A stretch of DNA of 64,000 bases from Garcia nutans (Eukaryota; Streptophyta; Magnoliopsida; Malpighiales; Euphorbiaceae), in assembly GCA_947685225.1 (NCBI GenBank), contig CANTUV010000024.1, positions 59,920,001 to 59,984,000 on the forward strand, in the 5' to 3' direction. The position numbers were made by a program, and so were the translations under genes. Shown piece by piece: positions 24,695 to 37,000 of the stretch. Below the pieces are notes generated by a model. The model was given only the letters and a program-made list of their open reading frames with translations. It did not search any database and was not told where the DNA came from. How positions within the stretch are numbered: position 1 is the stretch's first letter; each line of letters starts with the position of its first letter.

Positions 24695-24706
24695 TGGTAT
24701 CAGAGC
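24695..24706 (+). other. Primer binding site, element 1
   Basis: TGGTATCAGAGC, a perfect complement of the initiator tRNA-Met 3' end, six bases after the 5' LTR. Confidence 0.92.
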
Positions 24707-24857
24707 CTAGGTTTGAGATTCTCAACCTAGGTCAATTGTAAGAAAAAGAATATTTTGATTTTAAAAGTTGGTTTTCAATTAAGATACATGTTTTGGTAAT
24801 GGCAGTCTTTGATCTTTAATGAGGTATATTCTGCTGTGTTTGCAGATATAGGTAGTG

Positions 24858-27800
24858 ATGGCGTCTCTTTCACGTCAGTCTATAAAAGGTAGTGCTGAGA
24901 GCGTAGCTCCTGAAGAGAGTAGAGATGGAGCTAGAGTGGAGAGAGTTAGTGAGGCCCCTGCTTCTATGCCAGGGAGATCAGCTGCAGATGAGGCTCCGCC
25001 GGGTTGGTTGAGACATATGGTAGAACTATTTAGACAAGCTCCAGTGCAGCAGCCACCACCACCACAGCCTCAGCCTCAAGTGCCAGTGAGACATTATGAT
25101 AAGTTGAGAAGGTATGGGGCTGAGGATTTCTTGGGCACTACAGATCCTGCAGTAGCGGAGCAGTGGTTGGATAAAGTGCAGAGAATATTTATCCAGTTGC
25201 AAGCTACTCCAGATGAGAAATTTGATTATGCTAGATCCTTATTGCAGAAAGATGCTTATGACTGGTGGAAGATGGTTCCTCATGCCATGGATGATCCACC
25301 TACATTATCTTATGGGGATTTTCTGAGGGAGTTCGAGCAAAAATATACTCCGATGGAGTATAAAGATGTTAAGAAGATGGAATTCTTGAATTTGAGGCAA
25401 GATAACCGGACAGTGACAGAGTATGAGATAGAGTTTATCCGGTTGAGTCACTATGCTGGGAGAATTATTTCTGATGAAATAGACCGGTGCAGAAGATTTG
25501 AGGAGGGGTTGAGGCCCTCTATTATGTGCATCGTTGCTGGTTCTCGGTACCAAGATTTCTCTCAGCTAGTTACAGCAGCTAGAAGTGTTGAAAGAGCATA
25601 AGGTATTGCAGTAGCTCCTACCGAGGAAGAGACCAGAGTTAGGAGATCCCAGTTTGAGGCAGGGTCTTCGTCTATAAAGAGGGGCCGAGGAAGTTTTATT
25701 CTGAGGATCAGTAGGAGCCAGAGGCAGTCTGGTAGGTCAGTTCAATATCAGAGACAGAGGCCGAGACCTATAGCTTCTATAGCTAGTGCTCCGACTTCAG
25801 TGGTTCAAAGGTCTACTCTACCTGCATGTGATCTTTGTGGTAGGAACCATGGGGGTATTTGTTGGAAGGTTGGTAAATCAGCTGGGTGTTTTAGATGTGG
25901 GTCACCATCTCATTTCATTAGAGAGTGCCCTGAGATGCAGGATGATAGACAGACTGATACTGCCGCTTCTCGACCTAGTGTCAGTAGAGGTAGTCGAGGG
26001 GGCAGAGGTTTCAGTAGAGGTGGTAGACCTGGGTTTAGTCAGAGAGGAGGATTTGCATCTGGAGGCAGTAGGCCAGATGAGGCTGGATCTTCTCAGAGAG
26101 TATATGTGATGCAGAGGCAGCCGGATGCTTCAGCAGCTATAGCGGGTACATTTTCTTTATCTGATATTCCAGTTCTTGCTTTGATTGATCCAGGATCTAC
26201 ACATTCATACATAAGTGCATCCATATTGCCTGTGTCTGAATTGCATTCAGAGTCCTTAGGATTTGATGTCTTGGTGACAAATCCTTTAGGACATAGTGTT
26301 GTGGTGAGTAAGGTACATCGTGACAGTGCAGTGGTAGTGCAAGGTGAAGAGTTTTGTGGTGATTTAATTGAAATGCCTTTTAAGGAATATGATTTGATCT
26401 TAGGCATGGATTGGTTGTCTAAGCATGGAGCTATGGTAGACTATCAAAAGAAACGTGTTACTTTGAGAACCAGTGATGGTAGAAACGTGATGGTGTCTAG
26501 TGAGCAGAGACAACTTGCATCCTTGTTTGTTTCAGCTATAACAGCTAGAAGGTTGATTAGAAAAGGGTGTGATGCTTATCTTGCTCATGTTGTAGATATC
26601 AGTATAGTGGGTTCTCCACTTGATAGTATACCCACAGTTGCAGATTTTCCAGATGTGTTTCCTGAAGAGTTGCCAGTGTTACCCCCTGAAAGAGAGGTTG
26701 AGTTTGGTATCGATTTGTTGCCTGGTACCACTCCCATCTCTATTACTCCTTATCGAATGACACCTGTTGAGTTGAGAGAGTTGAAGGTGCAGTTGCAGGA
26801 GTTGTTGGATAAAGGGTTTATTTGCCCTAGTGTATCTTCATGGGGAGCTCCTGTTTTGTTTGTGAAGAAGAAGGATGGTACTATAAGGTTGTGCATTGAT
26901 TATAGGCAATTGAACAAAGTGACTATCAAGAATAAATATCCTTTGCCTAGAATTGATGATCTCTTTGATCAATTGAAGGGAGCAGCAGTGTTTTCCAAGA
27001 TTGATTTGAGATCGGGGTACCATCAGTTGAGGGTTAGAGCTGAAGATGTTCCTAAGACAGCTTTTTGCACTAGGTATGGGCATTATGAGTTTTTGGTAAT
27101 ACCTTTTGGGTTGACGAATGCACCTGCAGCTTTCATGGATTTGATGAATAGGGTGTTTAGGCCCTATCTGGATCAGTTTGTGGTGGTTTTTATTGATGAT
27201 ATTTTGGTGTATTCGCGTAATGAAGAGGAGCATGACAAGCATTTGCGGATTGTGCTGCAGACCTTGAGAGAAAAGCAATTGCATGCTAAACTGTCAAAGT
27301 GTGAGTTTTGGCTTGATCAAGTTACTTTTCTAGGTCATATAATTTTAGCAGATGGTATAAGAGTTGATCCGAGTAAAGTTGAGGCTATTTTGAATTGGAG
27401 TCCACCGAAATCTGTGACTGAAGTTAGAAGTTTTCTGGGTTTGGCAGGCTATTATCGACGTTTTGTGAAAGGTTTTTCTTTGATAGCTACTCCACTCACC
27501 AGATTGTTTCGGAAGGGAGTTAGATTTGTGTGGACAGATCAGTGTCAAGCCAGTTTCGAACAGTTGAAAGAGATGTTGACTCAAGCGTCTGTTCTTACTT
27601 TACCTGTGGAAGATAGACCATATGTGATTTACAGTGATGCTTCACATAATGGTTTAGGATGTGTTTTAATGCAAGAGGGTAAAGTTATAGCTTATGCTTC
27701 TCGGCAGTTGAAGCCGCATGAGCTTAATTATCCGACGTATGAATTGGAGTTGGCAGCCATAGTGTTTGCTTTGAATATTTGGCGACACTACTTGTATGGA

Positions 27801-29528
27801 GAGAAGTGTTTTATCTATACAAATCATAAAAGTTTGAAATATTTGGGTGTTCAGAAGGAGCTGAATCTTCGGCAAAGACGTTGGTTGGAATTTATTAAAG
27901 ACTACAACTGTTTGATCGATTATCATCCTGGTAAGGGAAATGTTGTTGCTGATGCCTTGAGTCGGAAGTCTTTAGCAGGTTTGACTGCTTATTCGCTCTT
28001 GTTGCTTGTTGAGTTAAGAGTGTTGCATGCCAGTTTTGAATCATGTGATGATGGGGCTTTGTTAGCTCAATTGCAGTTGAAACCAATGTTGTTGGACCAG
28101 ATAAGAGAGGCTCAATTGGCTGATGAGAAAATTCAGAAGATTGTTTCAGATTGCCAAAATGGAGAGAGCTGGGATTTTCATGTGAGAAATGATGGTAGCC
28201 TTTGGTTTAAAGATAGACTGTGTATTCCTGATGATGTTAGTTTGAGAAAGAGTATTTTAGAGGAAGCACACCAGTCCGTTTTTGCTATGCACCCCGGAAG
28301 TACAAAGATGTATCAGGATTTGAAGCAGCATTATTGGTGGTCAGGTATGAAGAGAGACATAGCGGAGTTTGTATCCAAGTGTCTTACTTGTCAGAGGGTG
28401 AAAGCCGAGCATCAAGTTCCAACAGGGTTGCTTCAACCTTTAACAGTGCCTAAATGGAAATGGGAGAAAGTGACAATGGATTTTGTGTCTGGTTTGCCAT
28501 TGACTCAGAAGAAGCATGATGCTATTTGGGTGATAGTTGATCGGTTGACAAAGACAGCTCATTTTCTTCCAGTTCAGATGGACTATTCTCTTGAGAGGTT
28601 AGCTAAGCTGTATATCAGTGAGATAGTGAAGTTGCATGGAATCGCAATTTCTTTAGTGTCTGATCGAGATCCCTGGTTCACTTCAAGGTTTTGGAAGAGT
28701 TTACATGGTGCTTTGGGTTCTCGATTGCACTTTAGCACTGCTTTTCATCCTCAGACAGATGGGCAGTCAGAGAGAGTGATACAGATTATTGAGGATATGT
28801 TAAGAAGCTGTGTCATTGATTTTTCTGGGAATTGGGACAGATTTTTGTCACTTATGGAATTTGCTTACAACAACAGTCATCAATCCAGTATTGGAATGGC
28901 ACCATTTGAGGCATTGTATGGTAGAAGATGCAGAACGCCTCTGTGTTGGAATGAAGTTGGAGAAGGTAAGTTGGTTGGTCCTGATTTGATTAAAGAAACA
29001 GAAGAGAAAGTAAAGATAATTCGGGATCGGTTGAAAGCAGCTTCAGATCTACAAAAATCTTATTCAGATTTGAAGAGGAGAGACATAGAGTTTGATGTTG
29101 GAGATAAAGTATTCTTGAAAGTGTCTCCTTGGAAAAAGATTTTGAGATTTGGTCAAAAAGGGAAGCTAAGTCCTCATTTTATTGGACCTTATGAAGTTTT
29201 AGAAAGAGTTGGACCAGTTGCTTATCGACTTGCTTTGCCGCCTGAGTTAGATAGAATCCATAATGTCTTCCATGTTTCTATGCTACGGGAGTACAGATCA
29301 GATCCATCTCATGTTCTGTCAGTTGAATCAATTGAGGTGAATCCAGATCTAACTTTTGAAGAAGAAACAATTGTTATTTTAGCATATGGAATGAAGGAGT
29401 TGAGACATAAGAAAGTACCAATCGTGAAGGTTCTTTGGAAGAAGCATGGTAGGAAGAGGCAACTTGGGAGAGTGAGCAAGCCATGCGAGAGCAATATCCT
29501 CAACTGTTTCAGACTTGATATCAGGTAA
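24858..29528 (+). pseudogene. gag-pol: Gag-Pol polyprotein of Tekay element 1, one internal stop and a 3' frameshift
   Basis: A single frame of 1556 codons. Gag domain at about residues 100-247 (LLQKDAYDWWK, YRDF/FLREFEQKYTP, VERA), then a TAA at 25599 where element 2 has CAG. CCHC knuckle at 344-357 (CFRCGSPSHFIREC), protease DPGST with Asp near 444, RT with FIDD (Asp 780-781), and RNase H Asp near 927 (YSDASH). Integrase has an HHCC finger from about 1138 and catalytic residues near 1208, 1269 and 1305, the D,D35E spacing. The C-terminal chromodomain-like part (EEETIVILAYGMKELRHKKVPIVKV shortened here to its start and end) loses frame near 29450 through a 1-bp deletion relative to element 2. 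The ATG at 24858 matches the start of element 2; a GTG three bases earlier is not needed. Confidence 0.93.
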
Positions 29529-29550
29529 TTTTGAGGACGAAATTTCTTTT

Positions 29551-29563
29551 AGAGGGGGAGAAT
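29551..29563 (+). other. Polypurine tract, element 1
   Basis: AGAGGGGGAGAAT directly before the 3' LTR; identical in element 2. It is preceded by the conserved TTTGAGGACGAAATTTC. Confidence 0.88.
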
Positions 29564-32290
29564 TGTAACATCCAAAAATATGCCTTAGAAGTTTTCAAGT
29601 GATTATTGTTGAATTTGGATTTAAGGTATATGAAAAATTGAAAAGAGAAAAGAATTAAAGAGAGAGTATATATGTTGTATATATGGAAATATATACAATA
29701 TATACAAGTCAAAATGTGAAGTCAAAAGATTATTAGTTAATGATTTTAAATTAATTAAGTTAATTAAGTGGAATTTGAGTGAGTGGAAGTGGATGGAGAT
29801 ATTTAGAATATTTTAATATTAAATGCTTGGAGGAGAGGGTTTTGAGGAGATAGTGGGTGAGAATTTGACTTTGTCTTCTTTGCTTTCTTCTTTCTTTCTT
29901 CCTTCTTCATGGTTCACCTCCCTTTTCTTTTCTTTTCTTTTCTTTGTTTTGGCCGGCACTCCATAGCAAGAGAGCAAGAGAGAGATTTGATCTTCCAAGC
30001 TCAAGATTGAAAGAAGTTTTCAAGTGATCAAGTTGGATATTTAAGAGTTTCTTCATCCTTGGTAAGTTTTCCACTTGATTCTTTGATTTTCTTTGAGTTT
30101 GTGAGTTGAGGTTGTGTTTGTTTGATTATGGTGTGTTTAAGAGTGTTTAATTCAGTTGATTTTGGAATTTTGGGTTGGATTGAAGGAAAGAGTAAGTTTG
30201 TTGGAAGAAAAGTGTTGTGGTTGTGTTTTGGGTTTGTGGTGATGATTACAGTTTTGTGTTTGATGTATGCTTTGGGTTGTTTTGGTGTTTTTGCAAGTTT
30301 GTTATGATTTTTGGGTGTGTTTAGTTAAGTTTGTTTGAAGTGGAAAATGGTGGAAGTAAGAGAATTGTTGGATGTCAGATTGTTGTTGCTGGAATCTGTA
30401 ATTTTGGCCTGACATGCCCATGAGCACGGCCAAGTCTTTGGGCGTGTCAATGGTTCTATTTTGCAGTAGCATTTACACGTCCAGTGACACACCCATGTCA
30501 GTGAGCGTGTCATAGCTACTGTGTTGGTAAAGGTTTGACACGACCACGAACACGCCCGTGTTGTTGGACGTGTCAATGTTTCTGTGAGACAGAATGTATT
30601 ACACATTCAGTGACAAGTCCGTGGTTCTGAGCGTGTCAAAGCTTCTGTGTTGTGGAGTTAGGGCACGGTCAGGGACACGCCCGTGTTGTTGAGCGTGTCA
30701 TGTGTAGAGTTTGCCCTAGTTGGTTTTTAGCCTTACTATTTCATTTGTATTTCTAAGTGAGTGTGTATGATTACCTTTGGTTTAGGTGTTGAAGAAGTTG
30801 AATTGCCCTAACCTAAGTGTTGAGGATTCTTGGAGGAGGAAGTGTATAGATTGGTGTGAGTTGGTTTTGAGGTAATTACAAACTACATTATTGCATACCT
30901 TTATATGACCTTGAGACTTAACACATTTGATTGTAAATGTGTTAAGAAATCTATTGCATTGTTGATGCATGTTAATAATGTTATGTTTTGCATAATGTGA
31001 ACTTTGTGGAATATATGTTGAAGATTCTAAAGTTATGATGATGTAATGAAAAAGGAAATAGGAAATGTGAAAGATATGATGATCATTCAAAAGGTATGTG
31101 CAATGCAATTGATTTTGATGAATTATTTTAATGTGAATTGAGATATAATGAGTTGTGAAGCCAATGTGATTGGTTATGATGATTCAAATGAAATAAATGG
31201 GGCATGTTTGCCTAGATGATGATATTCAATGCAATTAATTATGTATACTCTATTGATGAGATATGAAGCCATGGATGTTGGCTATAATGATAATGAAGCA
31301 AATGAGAATGAAATTTATAAATGAATTGTGTATCTAATGTGTTATTCAATTTTCAGAGTTCTGGGTTTGGCGGCATGCCTATGAATCACTGGATAGGTGA
31401 AAAGACCGGGTCGTAAGCCGATTCCAGTTGAGAAATGTGAAATAGGTGAAATATAATGTTTTTGGGGTGAAAAGACTGGGTCGTAAGCCTCAAAAACAGT
31501 AACAGTCTTGCCGGGTTGAGGATCTTCTCGGGTTTATCCGGGTTGAGGTCTAAGAGACTGGGTCTGTTACAGGTAGCAATCTTGCCGGGTTGAGGATCTC
31601 CTCGAGTTTAGCCGGGTTGAGGTCCAAGAGACTGGGTCTATTACACTATCCATGGATAGAGATATATATATGTATCGCCTACGGGCTTGATGATTGTGAT
31701 TATAGACCAAAACAGTAACTCTGAACTTTGAATAACATATTAGTGTCTTATGGGCCCATGCTTGTCTTTGTTTTCAATGTGATTTATGAGTGATGAAATA
31801 AATAAATAATGAGATTCTTGAGAATTGTTTATATGTTTGAAGGTATGGCATTTGCATTTCATTATAGTATAATATTTTTGTAGTTTGTACCACTAAGCCT
31901 ATGGCTTAGCGCGATTGTGGTTCATCGCGTAGGTAACAGAGTAGAACCAGAGAGTTCAGCTAGACCGAGTCGAGTCTAGATTCTGAAGAGTTCATAGAGG
32001 ACTTAAAGATCAAAGACTAACTGCCAAACATGTATAAATTTTATGTTTTGTAAAACTTGAGTTTTGATGTATATGTATTTGTAAATATTGTTATATTTTC
32101 CGCTGTGTATTGAATAAATGTTTTATTTACTGTGTTTCAAAAGATAACTTAAATGTTTTGAGTTTGCTTCTCTTATTGTAAAAGAAGCGAGTCGTTTGTT
32201 TAGTAAACCGTGGCATTCCTATATTCAGTATACGTATATTACGATCGTAATAGCATGCTGTGTACGTATACGGGGTATAGGGGTGTTACA
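29564..32290 (+). repeat. 3' LTR of Tekay element 1
   Basis: 2727 bp, TGTAACATCC to GGGGTGTTACA, with all sub-blocks of the 5' LTR. The array is at 30410-30700, the GTAACAG modules are at about 31498-31644, and the palindromic end is at about 32215-32290. Confidence 0.95.
30410..30700 (+). repeat. Five-unit GACACG tandem array, 3' LTR copy
   Basis: Same five units as 22808-23098. A disproportionate share of the LTR-LTR differences fall here, including changes at CG-containing positions (GACATGCCC, GACACACCC, GACACGACC). Confidence 0.82.
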
Positions 32291-33069
32291 TATCCTTTAT
32301 CTTTGACTATCCTATTTGGGCCCCCTACTGCTTATGTTTTTCATATCTTAAAGAAGAAGTTGTGGATATGACATCTCTTGATGATCCTATGCAAGATCTA
32401 CATGAACATTCTAAAGGTACCAATGGGAGTACTTTGGCCTATCATCTTGGTCTGTAAGTCAATAGAACCACTGTAAGTATCACTCGTGCATATTATGCAT
32501 GCACACATATATGAACATGTCACACTGCATTTTTGTTACCTATTCTTTAAACAACCAATACTCTTGAAGTAAACAATGAGAAGTAGACATAGCATCAGAA
32601 GGCATGAAAGGCCCATTACTTGAGAAAGATCCAATCACTTTCAAAAAAGGAGATGCATGCTTATGCAAAGAATGAGACAAAGGAAAAACATCAATTGGAG
32701 CCTACATGGGAACAAAATCATTGGTTTGAGCCTGTACAAGGGGCAAAACATCTCCTTTTTCAATCTTTGAGTTTGCACGTGTATTAAATATTTTTAAACT
32801 CTCTTTCAATATTTTGCCACTCAAGGGGCAAGAGAGTATATGAGGGTTAAAAAATAGCTAAAATTTTTTGCACCAAAATTCATTAAAGAATCAAAAGCAA
32901 AATCCATTAAAGAATGGAACAAGTGGCTAGAAGAAAATTAGCACTCTCAAATGAATGAAGATACAAATGACAGAAGGTCATTCAAGTTAAAAGAGCTAAA
33001 GTCGATGCAGGACAAAGGCCCATTTACAATAATAAGGAATCAAGATCCATTTTTGTAAAAGGCAGACAT

Positions 33070-33465
33070 CTTCAAGCAGATTTGGTAAAGCATCCAAATC
33101 TTCAGCCTATACTAGATTTGTTAAAGTATCATGACAAATCTGCTGATTTGGTTAAGCTTTTCGGATTTGATAAAGCATCTAAACCATCATCCTATATTGG
33201 ATTTTTTAAAGTATTCTGATGGCACAATTTTGCTGATTTGGTAAAGCATCAAAATCTTTAGCCTATATTGGATTTGTTAAAGTATCATGATAGGACAGTT
33301 TTGCTGATTTGGTAAAGCATCCAAATCTTTAGCCTATATTGGATTTGTTAGAGTGTCCTGATGATGCAGTTTTGCAGATTTGGTAAAGCATCAAACCTTC
33401 AGCCTATATTTGATTTGTTAAAGTATCCTGACAGCATGGTTTTGTAGATTTAATAAAACATTCAA
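33070..33465 (+). repeat. Tandem repeat, about five units of 75-85 bp
   Basis: The unit pattern is GATTTGGTAAAGCATC, AATCTT-AGCCTATAT, GGATTTGTTAAAGTATC, then a short variable part with TTTTGCTGATTTGG. Units are diverged but colinear. Tat/Ogre-type elements are known for tandem repeats in non-coding regions. Confidence 0.78.
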
Positions 33466-33479
33466 ATCTTCAGTATCTA

Positions 33480-33795
33480 GGATTGTTCCTAGTGAGATAT
33501 TAGAGTTGTTCCTATCCTATCAAGATATTAAAGTTGCTCGATGGTTGCATTTGATGAGTCATGTTGCGGCATGTTACTCTTTTTCGATGATCATTATCAT
33601 GTGTTTATTGTCTCACTAAGATATTAAAGTTGCTTGGTGATTTTATTAAAGTCGCTCGATAACTGTTTTGATCTACCAAGATATTAAAGTTGCTTGGTAA
33701 TTTTATCAAGATATTAAATTCGCTCGATAAACCCATTAAAATATTAGAGTTGCCGAATAAGCCATTGAGATATTGAAGTTGTTCAATGATCGGAT
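33480..33795 (+). repeat. Degenerate short repeats with AAGATATTAAAGTTGCTCG
   Basis: GATATTAAAGTTGCT(T/C)G recurs about eight times with irregular spacing and variants (AGAGTTGTTC, AAGTCGCTCG, AATTCGCTCG). A second tandem family directly after the first. Confidence 0.6.
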
Positions 33796-33958
33796 GTTGA
33801 TACTCAATGGTTTCTCACTATAGGGTATCCATCCTTTGGATTTTTTTTTTGTCTATGTGTTTTGTTTTGCAGATTCCCAATGCAAAATTTAGAAGCTGTA
33901 TTGTTGCTTTTTACTCTCTTATACTGAAGTTTAAGATCATTCAAGTAGGAGGCAAGAC

Positions 33959-34085
33959 TATAGACCCTTAATTTTGGTACTAAATGAGTTTAGTCTCAAT
34001 TAAAAGGTCCAAATCAAATTCAATCCAATTTTAAAAGCTCAAATAGGACTGGTACCAATTAAAAGCCCGAAATGACGAATAGGCC
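33959..34085 (+). repeat. Putative 3' LTR start of the Tat-like relic
   Basis: Matches 16336-16470. It follows GTAGGAGGCAAGAC, which looks like a polypurine tract. The extent beyond 34085 is unclear. Confidence 0.5.
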
Positions 34086-37000
34086 ATCCCAATTCAACAT
34101 GAGCCATAATTCTGGGCATTTTTGTGTCCTAATTTTGTTTAAACTCAAATGCATTTGGATAAACAACAGATTTTATAGTGGGATTAGGACTTTTAATCAG
34201 GTTTAGCCTTTAAAATTAAACATTATAAAAGGAGGCCAAAATTAGAAAAGAAAGAGGGATGGAAACAAAAACAACTATCAATAAAAAGCAATTAAACTCA
34301 GAGAGAGATAGAAAAATAATTTAAGTAAGGAAGCAGTAGCCATGATAAAAGAAGTTAAAAATTAGAAAATAAAAATCAGAAGCAAAAGAAAATAGAGACA
34401 GTAGCTACATTGTGAGGAACAATAAACAACCTCTAAATTGTTTAAACTCAACCAAGAAACCTTAGTTCACCTAGACTCTCCGAACCAATTATGCAAATAG
34501 TGAGCTTAGTATAATAAAAACATCTTGGTGGAGCCAACAACGCAGGTATAGTTTTACTAACTCATTCTATTTAAATTTCAATTGATAATCTCCATTCTTT
34601 AATGATATTAAAGTCGTTGTTACTTTTAATTATGAGTCAGATTTTGGAAATCCCATTTAGTAAAACATAACCTTAGGATTAGGTTTGATTCATACCCTAA
34701 TTGCATGTTTCAATCTTAGTTTGATATTCAAAACCCAAGTTTTAGTTTTTAAACTCCAATTTCATTCTAAAATCCTAATTTGACCCTCCAAACCCTAGTT
34801 TTAGGTTGAAAACCTTAAGTTGTATGAACAAAACCATAGTTTAGGTTTAAAACCCTAATTTGTATTAACAAAACCCTAGTTTATGTTTAAAAACCTATTT
34901 TGTATTATTCAAAACCCTAATTTTGTGTCTTTTAACCCTAATCTCATAATCAAAGCCTAATTAGATGCTAAATTTTAATTTTATTAATTAAAGTTTAAAT
35001 TTATGATTATTTGGTGATTGGTTGTATGTTTAAATAAATTGTTTATTATGGATGTTTGAATTGCATTTATTTATTGGATTTTGAGGAAGATGTAAAATGT
35101 ATGTTTCCACTTGTGGGTGCCATATTTATCAAGTTTATGTAATTTGACTTTGAAACTCCAATTCTTCGAGCTTAAGCCCGTGTTTATTAAGTCTCAGAGC
35201 CTAACGGTGTCGAAGTCACAAGAACCATTCCATCGGAATTAGAGAAAAAAAATCCAAGCTCACATTCATTCAAAACTTGTTGAATGTGAATTATATACTA
35301 TAAAGCTTGAATACAATTAATGTTGGATTTGTTAATTTGAATAAAATTAATAGAATTAAGGTGGACTAAACCTACAAAAGAGAGCTTAATAATGTAATTA
35401 TTAGGAGTTTGTAAGTAAAAGAAACTAAAGAACTTGAAGTAGAGAACTTGAAAATATAAAGAAACATAAGTTGTTGTGTAAACTTCTGGCTACTGCAAAA
35501 TAGGATGCGATATTCCTTTGCCTTAGAAAAACACATTTGTGTCCTAGTAGTGACTACAAACTTATTCATGATCGATGTTGTAACTTTTGGACCTTCTTCA
35601 ATTGACCTATAAAGGACGCCATATATATAAGAAGCAACTAGAGTGTTAAGGTGAGATATAGTAATGTATTTTCATTTCCATTCTTAAACTCTTAAGGTTG
35701 CTATTGAGATTGCTTTGTTTTACAAGTTGTTGATTCTCAATAAGCTATTGGACCTTGTATAAGGATTGGCCTTATTTCTTTAAGCTTATCGTTTATGGTT
35801 GCTTATGTTACTCACTTATACCATATGACATTACATCTCCCATTTCCTCTCTTGAACTCTTTTTATGACCGTTGAGATTTGCTTTGCCAATGAAGTTATT
35901 ACTCTTCATTGTGTCATTAGACATCATAAGGATGAACATTGTGTCCTTGAGTTCATCCTCTATTATGTATATTTATTGTTTCTTAAAACTTATTCCTTGA
36001 TTTGGATGTGAAATTGAATTGTGTTCAAAGCATCTAATTTTATCTTTAAAGTCCTATTTATTATTTCAACCATTCAAACCTTGATTGGATTATCCTTTAT
36101 ATGATCTTGATCCTTGCTCTGTTGAGAATGATTGATTTATGATTTGCGAAACAATGTTTGTTAGTTTCTAATCATGTTGATATGTCTGTTATATATGTAT
36201 ATATGCTCACTATAGGGGGGCTAATCTATTATCTGAATAAGGGAAGAAGTTACTGTCCCACTCTTTGCTTGTTAGCAATGCAATTACACTGTGATTCTGA
36301 TGCATACAATCAACATGGTTCCCTTGTCACTCTATTTGAATTTTATAACTCAATTTGTACATTGATTAATTCATTTGATTTTGTGCATTTGTTATGCTTC
36401 ATCAATAATGATTGTAAATCTTCTTCTACCCGTTTTGAATTCTAATTCAATGTAAGGCATCCTACCTTATTGAATAGCTTCTTATTGACTTGCTCATTTC
36501 TACATTCCTATGTTTTGCCTATTATTATGTCTGTAAATTGATAGCTCATTAGATCGTCTGTGATGTAGTTTTGCAGGTAACAAATTCATCCATAAAAGCT
36601 CCATGACATAGTAAAATAAAATCGGGATATGGTGTAATAAATGAAGGATAATAGCTTATTTAAAGAATGGGTAAAGCAGATTAATAGGGTGTATTTGTGT
36701 AGAATGTATATGTATAGATTTAGAGGGTGTATTTTGTGCAAAATGTATACATATATTAGTGAGATGTGTGTGTGTATGTATGTAAAACCTTAATTATGCC
36801 TATGCGTATATGTATAATGTACAAACACTTGGGATGACATGTAATAGTGCTTTATAAGAGAAGTTTGTTGTCATATGTTAGGGGTCACTGGAATATTGAG
36901 CTTGCTAGTTATAATAGATTATATTACTTATGTATAATTTTGACATAGAAAGATCTGTGACATAACAAATATGGGTTCTATGAGCTGCACAGTAGCCTTA

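Larger units (their letters stand above)
21961..32290 (+). mobile_element. Tekay/Del-type chromovirus, complete, 10.3 kb (element 1)
   Basis: Two LTRs (2728 and 2727 bp), a tRNA-Met PBS, a gag-pol frame ending in a chromodomain-like segment, and a PPT. A perfect TSD TATCC flanks it (21956-21960 and 32291-32295). By hand I count about 50 differences between the LTRs, roughly 2%, so at a commonly used plant rate of 1.3e-8 per site per year it would be under about one million years old. It inserted into the Tat-like relic. The polyprotein has one internal stop and one 3' frameshift. Confidence 0.95.
32296..33958 (+). other. 3' part of the Tat-like relic
   Basis: Resumes after the Tekay element; the TATCC duplication links both sides. 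No coding domain is recognised. It contains two tandem-repeat blocks, annotated separately. Confidence 0.5.
16336..34085 (+). mobile_element. Tat/Ogre-like Ty3/gypsy relic, interrupted by two younger insertions
   Basis: The boundaries are inferred. About 130 bp starting at 16336 (TATAAACCCTTAATTTTG) is repeated at 33959 (TATAGACCCTTAATTTTG), consistent with the start of an LTR pair of the TGTAGACCC type. The copy at 33959 follows a PPT-like GTAGGAGGCA. Between them are Gag remains (17557-19960), a region with repeated GAAAACCCAAAA motifs typical of Tat 3' regions, and tandem repeats (33070-33790). No RT or integrase is recognisable, so it was probably a deleted or non-autonomous copy. The LTRs diverge beyond the first 130 bp, so LTR length is uncertain. 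Confidence 0.55.

Noticed and set aside
30782..31108. 108-codon minus-strand ORF repeated in both LTRs of element 1 (also 23180-23506)
   Set aside because: It lies inside the LTR leader, is not kept in element 2, and has no domain; repetition is due to the LTR pair.
34690..34960. AAACCCTA-rich stretch as an interstitial telomere repeat
   Set aside because: The AAACCCTA words are spaced about 30 bp apart with variable filler; there is no run of two or more tandem telomere units.
36158..36445. 95-codon ORF as a gene
   Set aside because: No recognisable domain, no supporting exon structure or codon signal, and it lies in AT-rich intergenic DNA.
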